Positions 17,934 to 27,600 of a stretch of 64,000 bases of DNA are shown here, in pieces. Under the pieces are notes generated by a model. The model was not told where the DNA came from, made no database searches, and was given only the letters and a program-made list of their open reading frames with translations. Position 1 is the stretch's first letter. The number at the start of each line of letters is the position of its first letter. Position numbers and translations under genes: made by a program. This DNA comes from DASSFZ01 sp035283185 (GTDB lineage: Bacteria > Chloroflexota > Anaerolineae > Fen-1058), in assembly GCA_035283185.1 (NCBI GenBank), contig DATEUJ010000162.1:89748-153747 (forward strand). The letters are read 5' to 3'.

Positions 17934-19571
17934 ATGCAAGGCGATAAGCCTCCCTCGCGGGCGAGCAAGTCGATCTGGCTCGGCGCGGCGCTCTTCGCCA
18001 TGGTCGTCGCACTGGCAGCGCCCGTGATCCAGGCGTGGCGCCGGCATCGGCGCCGAGCACACAGACCGGTGACGATGCCCGCGTCCCTGGCAGCCCCAGC
18101 CGCGCTCCCGCAGCAAACGCTGCCACCCCTACCCCGAGACGAGGTCAAGCCCCGTCCTCGCCTCTGGCGCGAAGCCCTGAAGACAGATCGCTCGCAGCTC
18201 TGGCGGATTCTGGTGAGCCTGGTGTGTGTGGCGGTGACCGCCACGATGGGATACACGTATGCCCTGAACATTCGGGTCGAAGGCTGGCAGTTCTGGGTGT
18301 GGGTGGCCAGCGTGGCTGTCGTCGTCTTCGCCCTGATGCCGAGCGACCGGCCCAGGCTGCGCCTGGACAAGAGTCTGCTCTGGTTGGCGCCCCTGACCCT
18401 GGCCGCGCTGCTGCTGCGCGCCACGTCCCTGGAGACTATACCGGGAGGACTGCACGTCGACGAGTACGGCGTGGCCGGCTTCGCGCTGCAGCACGTGTTT
18501 CCGGCCTCGAGTGGCACGCACAATCCGTTCATTACGGGACCGGCCTCTCATCCGGCGCTGTATCATTACTTGATCCGGATTTCGCTCGCCGTGTTCGGAA
18601 ACACCATCACGGGCCTGCGCATCTCCAGTGCGCTGGCCGGCACCATGGCTGTGGCCGCCACCTACGCCGCTGTGTCGCTGTTGCACGATCGGCGCACGGC
18701 CCTGTTCGCTGCAGCGATCATGACGGCCTATCATGGTCACGTTCACTGGTCGCGCCTCGGCCTCAACAACATCTGGGACACCGTGTGGGTGCCGGCGATG
18801 CTGGCCGCATTCGTGTGGGGATGGCAGCAGCGCTGGAGCGGAGGCGCCGTCCTGGCGGGGCTGGCGATGGGGCTGTCACAATACTTTTACCCCGGCAGCC
18901 GGATTGGCATACTCTTGCTCGTCTTCGTCATCTTCTCGTTGTGGCGGCAGGGCGCCGATCGGCGACAGCTTCTCGTGCACACCGGCAAGATGTTGGTGAC
19001 CGCCGCATGCGTCGCAGCGCCTCTCGCCATGTTCGCGCTGCGCGACCCGACTAATTTCCTTTTGCGGACGCGCGAAGTCTTCGCCTGGCAGCCCGAAGCT
19101 ATCATGATTCTCACACACGGGCAGCCCGACTTGCCAGCGTTCTTCTGGCATCAGCTTACGCGCTCGCTGGGAGCGTTTACAACCTATCCGGACAACGCCG
19201 GATTTTACGCGCCGGGCGTGCCGCTGCTGATCGGGCTGGCCGTACCCCTCTTCGTGATAGGCAGTGCGCGGTCGATATGGACACGACGCTCGTGGGGCGT
19301 GCCAGTGCTGTGGATCGTGCTAACTGCCTTCCTCGGGGGTTTCCTGCTGGCCGACCCCCCGTCTAGCTCGCATTACGTCGTGGCGATACCGGCGATCTGC
19401 TGGCTGGTCGCCATGCCGCTGAGCTGGCTGGTCGAAAACGGCCGGCGGCCGTGGGCCGTCATCGCCCTGCTGGCGATTGTGGCGACGGACCTCGTCTTCT
19501 ATTTCGCCGTCTACGTGCCGGGCCATCCGCGCGACCTGATCCTGCCCTTCCCGCCGTTGCCGCTATCCTGA
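17934..19571 (+). CDS. PMT/ArnT-like membrane glycosyltransferase
   Basis: The 545-residue protein has an N-terminal membrane segment, a cytoplasmic basic stretch (about 35-85) and about ten further membrane segments. GLHVDEYGVAGFALQ after the second segment holds the acidic pair typical of the first external loop in PMT/ArnT/GT-C enzymes. It would transfer a sugar from a lipid-phosphate donor to protein or lipid on the outer face; the acceptor is unknown. The ATG lies 3 bases after the methyltransferase stop, so the two are probably co-transcribed. Confidence 0.8.
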   Translation: MQGDKPPSRASKSIWLGAALFAMVVALAAPVIQAWRRHRRRAHRPVTMPASLAAPAALPQQTLPPLPRDEVKPRPRLWREALKTDRSQLWRILVSLVCVAVTATMGYTYALNIRVEGWQFWVWVASVAVVVFALMPSDRPRLRLDKSLLWLAPLTLAALLLRATSLETIPGGLHVDEYGVAGFALQHVFPASSGTHNPFITGPASHPALYHYLIRISLAVFGNTITGLRISSALAGTMAVAATYAAVSLLHDRRTALFAAAIMTAYHGHVHWSRLGLNNIWDTVWVPAMLAAFVWGWQQRWSGGAVLAGLAMGLSQYFYPGSRIGILLLVFVIFSLWRQGADRRQLLVHTGKMLVTAACVAAPLAMFALRDPTNFLLRTREVFAWQPEAIMILTHGQPDLPAFFWHQLTRSLGAFTTYPDNAGFYAPGVPLLIGLAVPLFVIGSARSIWTRRSWGVPVLWIVLTAFLGGFLLADPPSSSHYVVAIPAICWLVAMPLSWLVENGRRPWAVIALLAIVATDLVFYFAVYVPGHPRDLILPFPPLPLS

Positions 19572-19597
19572 GCGTCCGGCGGTATAATTCAGATGCA

Positions 19598-20920
19598 ATG
19601 AATGCCATCACCCCGCCAGTCGCTGGCCCCGCTCCGCTTCGTTCCGGGGGCCATCGTCTCGCATTTACGACAGAACGGCCTAAACGGGTCATGCTCCTGA
19701 TGACGCCGAAGACGTATCGAGCGCAGGCGTTCGTCGAAGCAGCGGAGCGGCTGGGCCTCGAAGTCGTCAGAGTTGTGGATATGCCGCCGGAACTGGCCGC
19801 GCATTGGAATGTCCCGCTCGGCGTCGACTTCCTCGATCTCGAAGCGGCGACGCGCGCGATCGTCGAGTTCGCCGCGAGCCGGCCCGTGGACGCGATCATC
19901 TCGGTAGACGACGGCGCGTCGCTACTGGCGGCGCGGGCGAGCGCGGCGCTCGGGCTGCCGCACAACTCGCCGGAAGCCGCCGAGGCGGCGAGGAACAAGC
20001 ATCGCATGCGCGCGCTATTGGCGCAAGGCGGCGTGCGTGCGCCGGAATTCCGGTTGTGCTCCACAGGCGACGATTTCCGCGATCTGGCTGCGCGCGTCGA
20101 GTACCCGTGCGTCGTCAAGCCACTGCTGTTATCGGGCAGCCGGGGTGTGATGCGCGCCGATGGCCCGGATCAGTTCGTGATCGCCGCCGGACGGCTGAAG
20201 GCGCTGCTGGACTCCATCGATCCATCACCCCAGCCCAAGCCGTTCCTGGTCGAAGATTTCGTCCCAGGTTCTGAGGTGGCGCTGGAAGGCGTGCTCGACC
20301 ACGGTCGATTGAAAACGCTGGCGCTGTTCGACAAGCCCGATCCGCTCGACGGGCCGTTCTTCGAGGAGACGATCTACGTCACACCGTCGCGCCTGTCCCA
20401 GGATGTGCAGGCGGCGATCGCCCAATGCGCATCGGATGCGGCGCGGGCGCTCGGCCTGCGCGAGGGTCCGATGCACGCCGAGCTGCGCGTCAACGAAGCC
20501 GGGCCGTGGCTCATCGAAGTGGCGGGCCGATCGATCGGCGGGATGTGCTCGAAGACGCTGCGCTTCGGGACGGACGTCTCGTTAGAGGAACTGATCTTGC
20601 GGCAGGCGTGCGGCCTGGGCATCGAATCGCTCGATCGGGAGCGGCGAGCGGGGGGCGTGATGATGATACCGATTCCAGAAGCCGGCATCCTCCGGCGCGT
20701 CGAAGGGGAGGCCGAAGCGCGGGCGGCGCCCGGCGTCGAGGACGTTCAGATCACGGCCCGCTTGAACAATCCGATCGTGCCCTTGCCTGAGGGGGATAGT
20801 TATCTGGGGTTCATTTTCGCGCGCGGCGAATCGCCGGACGAAGTCGAAGCCGCGCTGCGCGAGGCGCATCGGCGGCTGAGGTTCGTGATCGAGCCGACGA
20901 TTCCGCTGCTGCCGATCTGA
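19598..20920 (+). CDS. ATP-grasp enzyme (amino-acid ligase type)
   Basis: The 440-residue protein has the ATP-grasp layout: an N-terminal substrate domain, EAARNKHRMRALLAQGGV entering the ATP lid, YPCVVKPLLLSGSRGV for ATP binding, FLVEDFVPGSEVALEG, and the metal site ELRVNEAGPWLIEVAGR. Such enzymes join a carboxylate to an amine through an acyl-phosphate. The architecture resembles L-amino-acid ligases; substrates are unknown. TATAAT at 19583-19588 ends 9 bases before the ATG, which suggests a nearly leaderless transcript separate from the upstream gene. Confidence 0.85.
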   Translation: MNAITPPVAGPAPLRSGGHRLAFTTERPKRVMLLMTPKTYRAQAFVEAAERLGLEVVRVVDMPPELAAHWNVPLGVDFLDLEAATRAIVEFAASRPVDAIISVDDGASLLAARASAALGLPHNSPEAAEAARNKHRMRALLAQGGVRAPEFRLCSTGDDFRDLAARVEYPCVVKPLLLSGSRGVMRADGPDQFVIAAGRLKALLDSIDPSPQPKPFLVEDFVPGSEVALEGVLDHGRLKTLALFDKPDPLDGPFFEETIYVTPSRLSQDVQAAIAQCASDAARALGLREGPMHAELRVNEAGPWLIEVAGRSIGGMCSKTLRFGTDVSLEELILRQACGLGIESLDRERRAGGVMMIPIPEAGILRRVEGEAEARAAPGVEDVQITARLNNPIVPLPEGDSYLGFIFARGESPDEVEAALREAHRRLRFVIEPTIPLLPI

Positions 20921-20926
20921 CGCAAG

Positions 20927-21041
20927 GTAGCTGCTCAGGCTCAAGCATCCTGAGCGGAACGGCCAGCGCGTTCTTCGACTTCACTGCGTTCCGCTCAGAA
21001 TGCGCTGGCCGTGCAGTCGAAGGATGCGGTTGAGGAGTTAC
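20927..21041. mobile_element. MITE, family 2 copy B (115 bp)
   Basis: Begins GTAGCTGCTCAGGC and ends with the inverse of GTAACTCCTCA, the same end type as the 14.57 kb element. The interior has a shorter palindrome (GCGGAACGGCCAGCGC against GCGCTGGCC...GTTCCGC). Flanks match at only 5 of 8 bases, so the insertion is old or rearranged. It lies between the stops of two convergent genes and might also end transcription. Confidence 0.65.
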
Positions 21042-21056
21042 ATCGCCAGAAAGCGT

Positions 21057-21371
21057 CTACTTGGCGCTCTTGCCGGCCGGCACCTGCCCTTCCGGCATCC
21101 AGCCCTCAGGCATCTGCGCGCCTTCGCCGAAGAAGAACTCTTCCATTTGTTCCATCAGGAACTTCTGCGCGCTGGGATCGGCCATGTTCAACCCGTAGTG
21201 GTTGATGAGCAGCACCGACTGCCGCTTCCACAACTCCCAGCCCTCTTTCGATATGTTCTCGAAGACGCGCTGGCCAAGCTCACCAGGAAACGGCGGGCGA
21301 TCCAGCGCCGGCAGCTCGCGCCCCAGCTTCGCGCAGTTGACAAACCAGACTGTTTTTTGATATCGAGCCAT
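21057..21371 (-). CDS. yggX: Fe(II)-trafficking protein YggX
   Basis: The 104-residue protein matches YggX: VWFVNCAKLGRELPALDRPP with the conserved Cys, FPGELGQRVFENISKEGW, and LINHYGLNMADPSAQKFL. YggX protects iron-sulfur proteins from oxidative damage and handles Fe(II) in the cytoplasm. The C-terminal tail (MPEGWMPEGQVPAGKSAK) is an extension beyond the usual 90 residues. Divergent from the radical SAM gene, whose iron-sulfur cluster might be a client. Confidence 0.88.
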   Translation of the reverse strand: MARYQKTVWFVNCAKLGRELPALDRPPFPGELGQRVFENISKEGWELWKRQSVLLINHYGLNMADPSAQKFLMEQMEEFFFGEGAQMPEGWMPEGQVPAGKSAK

Positions 21372-21441
21372 GAACGCGCCTCGTCGCGCACGGAAGTTGG
21401 ATAGACTATATCCGCTTTCGAGCGTGTGTCAAGGTGGAATT

Positions 21442-22845
21442 ATGAACGTCGTCCTGATTTCCACATATGAACTCGGTCGCCAGCCATTTGGATTGGCGTC
21501 GCCTGCCGCCTGGCTGAAACGCGAAGGTGCGCGCGTCACGTGCCTCGACCTGGCCGTGCAGGGCCTGGATCGGCGCGCGATCGCGTGCGCCGATTTGGTC
21601 GCCTTCTGCGTGCCGATGCACACCGCGACGCGAATCGCGGCCTCGCTCGTCGCGCGCATCAAGGCGATCAACCCCAGGGTCTGCCTGTGCTTTTACGGCC
21701 TGTATGCGCCGCTCAACGAGGATCATCTACGCCGCCTTGGCGCGGACGCCATCCTCGGTGGCGAGTTCGAGGACGGGCTGGTGAGCCTGTATCGCCGCCT
21801 CTTGGAGGGCCAGATTGGATCGCAGACCGAACCGGTGATCTCCCTGGCGCGCCAGGACTTCATCACGCCGGATCGCAGCGGGTTGCCCGGCCTGGCGCAT
21901 TACGCGACTCTCGACCCTGGCGATGGCACTCGACGTGTGACCGGCTACACGGAGGCGAGCCGGGGCTGCAAGCATGTGTGCCGCCATTGCCCGATCGTCC
22001 CCGTCTACGGCGGCCGGTTCCGCATCGTCCAGCGCGACGTCGTGCTGGCGGACGTCCGCCAGCAGGTCGAGGCCGGCGCGCGCCACATCACGTTTGGCGA
22101 TCCCGACTTTTTCAACGGGCCTGGGCACGCGATATCGATCGTCGAGGCGCTGCACTGCGAGTTCCCCGGCGTGACCTACGACGTGACGATCAAGATCGAG
22201 CATCTTCTGAGACACGCCCGCCTCCTGCCGATCTTGCGCGACACGGGCTGCCTGTTCGTCACCAGCGCCGCCGAGTCGGTCGACGACGACGTGCTCGCGA
22301 TTCTCGACAAGCGGCATACGCGGCAGGACTTCGTGCGCGCCGTCTCGCTGTTACGAGACATCGGGCTGACGCTCTGCCCGACCTTCGTGCCATTCACGCC
22401 GTGGACGACGCTCGAAGGTTACCGGGACTTGCTCGACCACGTCGCCAGGCTCGATCTGATCGAGAGCGTGTCGCCCATCCAGTACGCTATCCGGCTGCTC
22501 CTCCCTGCCGGCTCGAAGCTGCTGGAGCTGCCGACGGTTCAAGAATTCGTCGACGAATTCGATCCGGTTGCGCTGTGCTATCCGTGGGCGCATCCCGATG
22601 CACGGGTCGATCGATTGCACGCCGGCGTGCTCGCCGCTGTGAAAGAGGGGCAGGGCAGGAAGCTGTCGCGCCAGGCGATCTTCCGGAAGGTGTGGCATTT
22701 GGCCCGGGAGGCTGCTGCATCCAAGAGTGCGCGGTTTCTGCTGTGGGACGAGCACTATTCCAACGCGCCGATCCCGCGCCTCAGCGAACCATGGTACTGC
22801 TGAGCGGAGCCGACCGAGGAGCAGTTTGCTCCTGAGTTCGTTTGA
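21442..22845 (+). CDS. CUAEP-tail radical SAM protein, candidate selenoprotein (UGA at codon 454)
   Basis: Residues 1-130 are a B12-binding-like domain; residues about 170-400 are a radical SAM domain with CKHVCRHCP (Cys176, 180, 183) for the 4Fe-4S cluster. The frame meets TGA at 22801 directly after PWYC. Reading through gives C-U-AEPTEEQFAPEFV and a stop at 22843-22845. That tail is the CUAEP signature of a known radical SAM selenoprotein family. A hairpin placed like a bacterial SECIS follows. Without read-through the protein ends at Cys453. The AAGGTGG site supports ATG 21442. Reaction and substrate are unknown. Confidence 0.82.
22817..22833 (+). promoter_or_regulatory. Candidate bacterial SECIS hairpin in radical SAM gene
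   Basis: AGGAGCA (22817-22823) pairs perfectly with TGCTCCT (22827-22833) around the loop GTT. The stem starts 13 bases and the loop 20 bases after the UGA at 22801-22803, and the first loop base is G. Size and spacing equal those of the methyltransferase hairpin at 17.5 kb while the sequences differ, the pattern expected of a conserved structure. Confidence 0.65.
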
Positions 22846-22917
22846 TCTATACTAATGTAGCATTCAGCCTCATGAGCCTGCTGCACGCGGTCGAGGCCGC
22901 GCCTGTGAGGAGACAGC

Positions 22918-23832
22918 GTGAGTAAGTGGCTCAAGGTCGCAGGCATTTCGCTCGCCGTCGTGCTCGTCGTGGGCTTCGTCGCGCTTGCCGTCATCGCCAA
23001 CGATCAGGCGACGGCGCTCGTGCATCATCCCCTCGAAAAGCGCGATCACATCGACGAATCGCCCCACGACTACGGCATGAATTTCGAGTCGCTGACGCTG
23101 ACGACCGAGGACGGGCTTCATCTCGCCGCCTGGTACGTGCCCTCGAAGAACGGCGCGGCGATCATCGTGCAGCACGGCTACAAATCCGACCGCGAAGAGA
23201 TGCTCGACGAAGCGGCGATGCTCGCGAAGCACGGCTACGGCGTCATCCTAGTCGACCTGCGCGCGCACGGGCTGAGCGAGGGCGATGAAATCACCTTCGG
23301 CGTGCTCGAAACACGCGACGCGGACGCCGCGTACGAATATCTGCTCACGCGGCCCGACGTCGATCCGGAGCGCATCGGCGCGCTGGGCAACTCGATGGGC
23401 GCGGTGACTCTGCTGTTGTACGCGGCGCAGAACCCGCAGATCAAAGCCGTCGTATCGGACAGCGCCTTCTCCTCCCTGCAAGACGAGATCGCCAAGGGCG
23501 TGCAGCGCGTCACCGGGCTGCCAGCCTTCCCCTTCGCGCCGATGATCCAGTTCTTCGCCGAGCGCCAGACCGGCTTCAGCGCGAGCGAGGTCGCCGCCGT
23601 CGAGCACATCGACGAGATCAGCCCGCGACCGGTGTTCATCCTGCAGGGCGGGGCCGATGCGCTCATCCCGACCGACAGCGGCCAGAAGCTGTACGACGCC
23701 GCCGGCGAGCCGCGCGAGCTGTGGTTCGATCCAGAACTGGATCACGTCCAGTTCAGCACCAGGCGGGCGGAGGAATACGAGGCGCGGGTCGTCGCGTTTT
23801 TCGATCGGCACCTGCTAGGGAAGGGAAAGTAA
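22918..23832 (+). CDS. Membrane-anchored alpha/beta hydrolase
   Basis: A 304-residue serine hydrolase. An N-terminal membrane anchor (ISLAVVLVVGFVALAVIA) is followed by the fold with oxyanion region VQHGYKSDREE, nucleophile Ser159 in GNSMGA, acid in GGADALIP and His in DHVQFS. The class fits BEM46/prolyl-oligopeptidase-like esterases; the substrate is unknown. The start is GTG 22918 with GAGGA upstream. A TTGCTC-16-TATACT promoter (22826-22853) overlaps the end of the radical SAM frame. Confidence 0.85.
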   Translation: MSKWLKVAGISLAVVLVVGFVALAVIANDQATALVHHPLEKRDHIDESPHDYGMNFESLTLTTEDGLHLAAWYVPSKNGAAIIVQHGYKSDREEMLDEAAMLAKHGYGVILVDLRAHGLSEGDEITFGVLETRDADAAYEYLLTRPDVDPERIGALGNSMGAVTLLLYAAQNPQIKAVVSDSAFSSLQDEIAKGVQRVTGLPAFPFAPMIQFFAERQTGFSASEVAAVEHIDEISPRPVFILQGGADALIPTDSGQKLYDAAGEPRELWFDPELDHVQFSTRRAEEYEARVVAFFDRHLLGKGK

Positions 23833-23870
23833 GAGTTAGAGGATGCAAAGCAGTTAGCAGGCCGCTGATC

Positions 23871-23982
23871 GTGTGCACGCAAACGTTGTCAGTCGTTACA
23901 GTGCTCGCCAAACCGCGTCCTCGCGGTTGGCCGCCCGCGGGGACGCGGGCGGTGAGCCACCTGACATGTTTTGCGTGCACAC
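23871..23982. mobile_element. MITE, family 1 copy B (112 bp)
   Basis: The same element as at 8470-8581, in reverse orientation, with about four differences. Ends GTGTGCACGCAAA and TTTGCGTGCACAC are exact inverted repeats. Flanks CGCTGATC (23863-23870) and CGCTGATC (23983-23990) form a perfect 8-bp target duplication, so transposition is clear and fairly recent. Confidence 0.92.
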
Positions 23983-24067
23983 CGCTGATCAGTTCATTGC
24001 GCCAGCGAGCGAATGCGTCTATACTATCGTTATAGGCAAGGCCAGTGCGAGAGATAGGGGGTTCGGA

Positions 24068-24373
24068 GTGTCTATTCACATTGAACAGCGTCGCACACCG
24101 TATGGTGTACAAGCCTATCTGCGCGGCACGCGAGTGGCCGTGCGGCATGTGGCTGCTTTCCTCAAGGCCGGACGCACTGCTGAAGAGATCATCCGTATTG
24201 GTCTGCCTCATCCGCCGCCGGCCAGCATCTACGAAGCGATCGCTTATTACTACGATCATCAGGCTGAGGTCGACGCAGAACTAGAGGCCCAGTCAGACCA
24301 GGCTGTCCACCAGCAACTTCGGCGACTGCTCTCGCCGGAGCAATATACTCAACTGACGAGACGCGCTGCATGA
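24068..24373 (+). CDS. DUF433 family antitoxin-like protein
   Basis: A 101-residue protein with the DUF433 winged-helix pattern: YGVQAYLRGTRVAVRHVAAF, then RTAEEIIRIGLPHPP and IYEAIAYYYDHQAEVDAEL. These are usually antitoxins for PIN-like DUF5615 toxins. The start is GTG 24068. Its stop overlaps the ATG of a short DUF5615-like frame. TATACTAT near 24012 may be its -10. Confidence 0.75.
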   Translation: MSIHIEQRRTPYGVQAYLRGTRVAVRHVAAFLKAGRTAEEIIRIGLPHPPPASIYEAIAYYYDHQAEVDAELEAQSDQAVHQQLRRLLSPEQYTQLTRRAA

Positions 24374-24465
24374 GCCTGCCCCGTTTCTTGCTGGATGAGC
24401 ATGTCTGGGGCGGCTTAATCGTTCAAGAACACCTTTCGCTTCATCCAAGAATTCGCTTAGCGTAA
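24370..24465 (+). pseudogene. DUF5615 PIN-like toxin, 5-prime remnant
   Basis: Starts with MSLPRFLLDEHVWGGLIVQE, the typical opening of the PIN-like fold with the first acidic pair (LLDEH), and overlaps the antitoxin stop by 4 bases. It ends after 31 codons, whereas full toxins have roughly 110. The nuclease is therefore lost and the antitoxin is an orphan. Confidence 0.6.
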
Positions 24466-24629
24466 CGATTTAGACCCACTCCACACGACAACGAATTGGC
24501 GGACGGGCGCAAGTTCGTTATATCCTGAATTCGCTGTTGTGTTTTGTCTGGGTGGCCGCCAGTTGGCGCAGGCCGGCTGAGCAGTTACCGCTTAGCCTGA
24601 ATTTCGCAACCCGACCAGGGAGATGAAAG

Positions 24630-27600
24630 GTGCACATCGCCCGCGCATCGATCGTCACCGCAGTGGGACTCGCCGCTGTGCTCGGACTGATCGGCCTGCT
24701 GCGCCCGGTCGAGGCCGCATCCCCGCCAGCGCCGGGGCTGAGCGCCGGCCCGCGCGACGTCGTCATCAACGAAGTCGCCTGGGGCGGCACGGCGGCCAGC
24801 ACCGCCGACGAGTGGATCGAGCTCAAGAACAACACGGCCAGCCCTATCAGCCTGGTCGGTTGGTCGCTGCGCGCGGACGACGGAACGCCCAATATTGTCC
24901 TGGCCGGCACAATCCCCGCGAACGGCTACTTCCTGCTCGAACGCACGGACGACAACACGATCAGTGATGTGCCAACCGATCAGATTTACATTGGCGATCT
25001 GGGCAACGGCGGCGAGATACTCCGGCTGACCGACGAGCTCAGTAGCGAGATCGATAGCGCCAACCTGAACGGCGGCGCCTGGCCGGCCGGATCAGGCTCA
25101 CCCACGTTCTTCTCGATGGAGCGCATCGACCCGACTGCAGCCGACGCCGACGCGAACTGGGCCAGCAACAACGGCGTGACACGCAACGGGTTGGATGCCA
25201 ACTCGAACCCGATCAACGGGACGCCGAAGCAGCCCAACTCCCGCGCGGGCGTGTTGCCCCCGCTTTCGCCGCCGGGCAGCGTGCTGATCAGTGCCGTCCA
25301 CTTCGACGCCTATGCCAACGGCGACGAAGGCTTCCGGCTGACCAGTGTCCACACGCAGGCGATCACCCTCACGAATTGGTTTGCCGCCGACGGCGAAGGC
25401 ACACTCAACCTGACCGGCACGCTGGCCGCCGGCCAGTCGATCTGGATCGCCAAGCGCGCCGTCACCTTCACGCAGCAGTTCGGCTTCAAGCCCGACTACG
25501 AGTACGAGGCCGACACCGATTCCCTGGTGCCCAATCTCACCGGCAGCGTGCCGCTGCTCGGGGACAACGACGAGCTTGCGATCCGAGAGGGAGGAAGCAA
25601 CTGGATCGACGCGGTTATCTGGGGCACAGGCCAGATCACCGATACAGGATGGCTCACGGGCTGGACTGGACCCGGCGTTCAGCAGTACAGCAACAGCAGT
25701 ATCGCCGCCTTCGGGCAAATCCTCTATCGCAAGCTCGACGAAGCGACCGGCGCAATCGTCGCCGACACCCATACGGCAGTTGATTGGGCAAACGACAGCA
25801 CGGACCCCATCTCGGGCCGCAAGACGATGTATCCCGGCTGGGACCTCGAATCGTTCTGGGCGCCTGCCCGGATCACGGCGACCGCACGCCTCACCGTCGC
25901 CATCGCGCCCGACAACGCTTACCACGTCATCTCCGATCTGCTCGGATCGGCGCGGCAGTCGATCAAGATCGAAATGCACACGTTCGAGCATCCCGCGCTC
26001 GCCGGCGTGCTGACGCGCACGATCCAGGACTACGGCGTGAGCGTGACCGTTCTGCTTGAAGGCGGGCCGGTGGGCGGCATTGAGGACCAGGAGTTGTGGA
26101 TCTGCCAGCAGATCGAAGCGGCGGGCGGCGACTGCTGGTTCATGATCAACGACAGCAGCGCGGACATCCGCGACCGGTACGATCACCTGCACGCCAAGCT
26201 GATCGTCGTCGACGACCGCGTCGCGGCGATCGGCAGCGAGAACCTCAGCCTCAACAGCCTGCCCACCGACGGCTTCTCCGACGGCACGATCGGCCGGCGC
26301 GGTGTGTATCTCGTCACCGACGCGCCCGGCGTCGTGACGCGCGCGCTGCAAATCTGGGCCGCCGATTTCGACCTAGCCAACCATCGCGACATCTACTCGT
26401 GGTCGGCCGGTGATCCGAAGTACGGCGCGCCGCCTCTCGGCTTCACGCCGGTTTATACCAGCGGCGGGAGCGGCTACGCTATCCGCAATCCGGAGCCGCT
26501 GAGCATGACGGCGCCGCTCACCTTCGAGCTGCTGACCGCGCCTGAAAGCGGCCTGCGCGCGAGCGACGCCCTGCTCGGTCTGATTGCGCAGGCCGGCCCC
26601 GGCGATAGCATCGACGCCGAGCAGTTGGAGGAGCGACCACACTGGGGAAACTCGTCGAGCAACCCGATCGACGATCCCAATCTCCGCCTGCAGGCGCTGA
26701 TCGGCGCGGCGTCACGCGGCGCGCGGGTCCGCCTGCTTCTCGACGGGCACTTCGACGATCCGTCGTCGCCTATGAGCAACGCGGCGACACACGCCTACGT
26801 CGAGTCGCTGCGCGCGATCAGCCCGGTGCTCGCGAGCCATCTCGAAGTGCGGCTCGGCAACCCGACGCTCAGCGGCGTCCACAACAAAATGCTTCTGATC
26901 GCCCTGGGCGGGCGCAAGATAGTTCACGCCGGCAGCCTGAACGGCAGCGAGGCATCCCACAAGGTCAACCGCGAGATCGCACTGCAGGTGGACTCGGAAG
27001 CCGCGCACGAGTACCTGCGCGCCATGTTCGAGCACGATTGGGCCTTTCGGCCGCGCGTGTACCTGCCGCTCATCTTGCGGCACTATATGCCGCCCGCAGA
27101 CCATCTTCTGGTGAGCAAAGTCTTCTACCTCGGCACGCCCGGCGTCGACGAGTGGGTGCAAATCTACAATCCGACTGCGATCACCGTGTCGTTGAGCGGC
27201 TTCAAGATCGGCGACGAAGAGACGCGGGGCGGCGGCGGATTCGGCTTCGATGGGATGTGGGAATTCCCGCCGGCGGCGACGATCGGGCCGGGGCAGAAAA
27301 TCAACGTCGCCGGGACGTTCGCCGGTTTCTACGCTCGATTCGGTTACGATCCGAGCTTCGCTTTCTTTGACGGCGTGGCGGGTGTCAGCCGCATGACGCC
27401 GTATCTCGCCTGGACGAGCGCGGCGACGCTCACGCTGGCCAACGTGGGCGACGAGGTGCTGCTGCTGGGACCGGGCGATCAATTGATCGACGGCGTGGCA
27501 TGGGGAACCGGAGGGCTGCCGGGTCACGCGTCGTGCCCCGCAATCGCGCCGCCGCCGTACGCCTCCATCGAGCGAACGCCTATCTGGCAAGATACGGATA

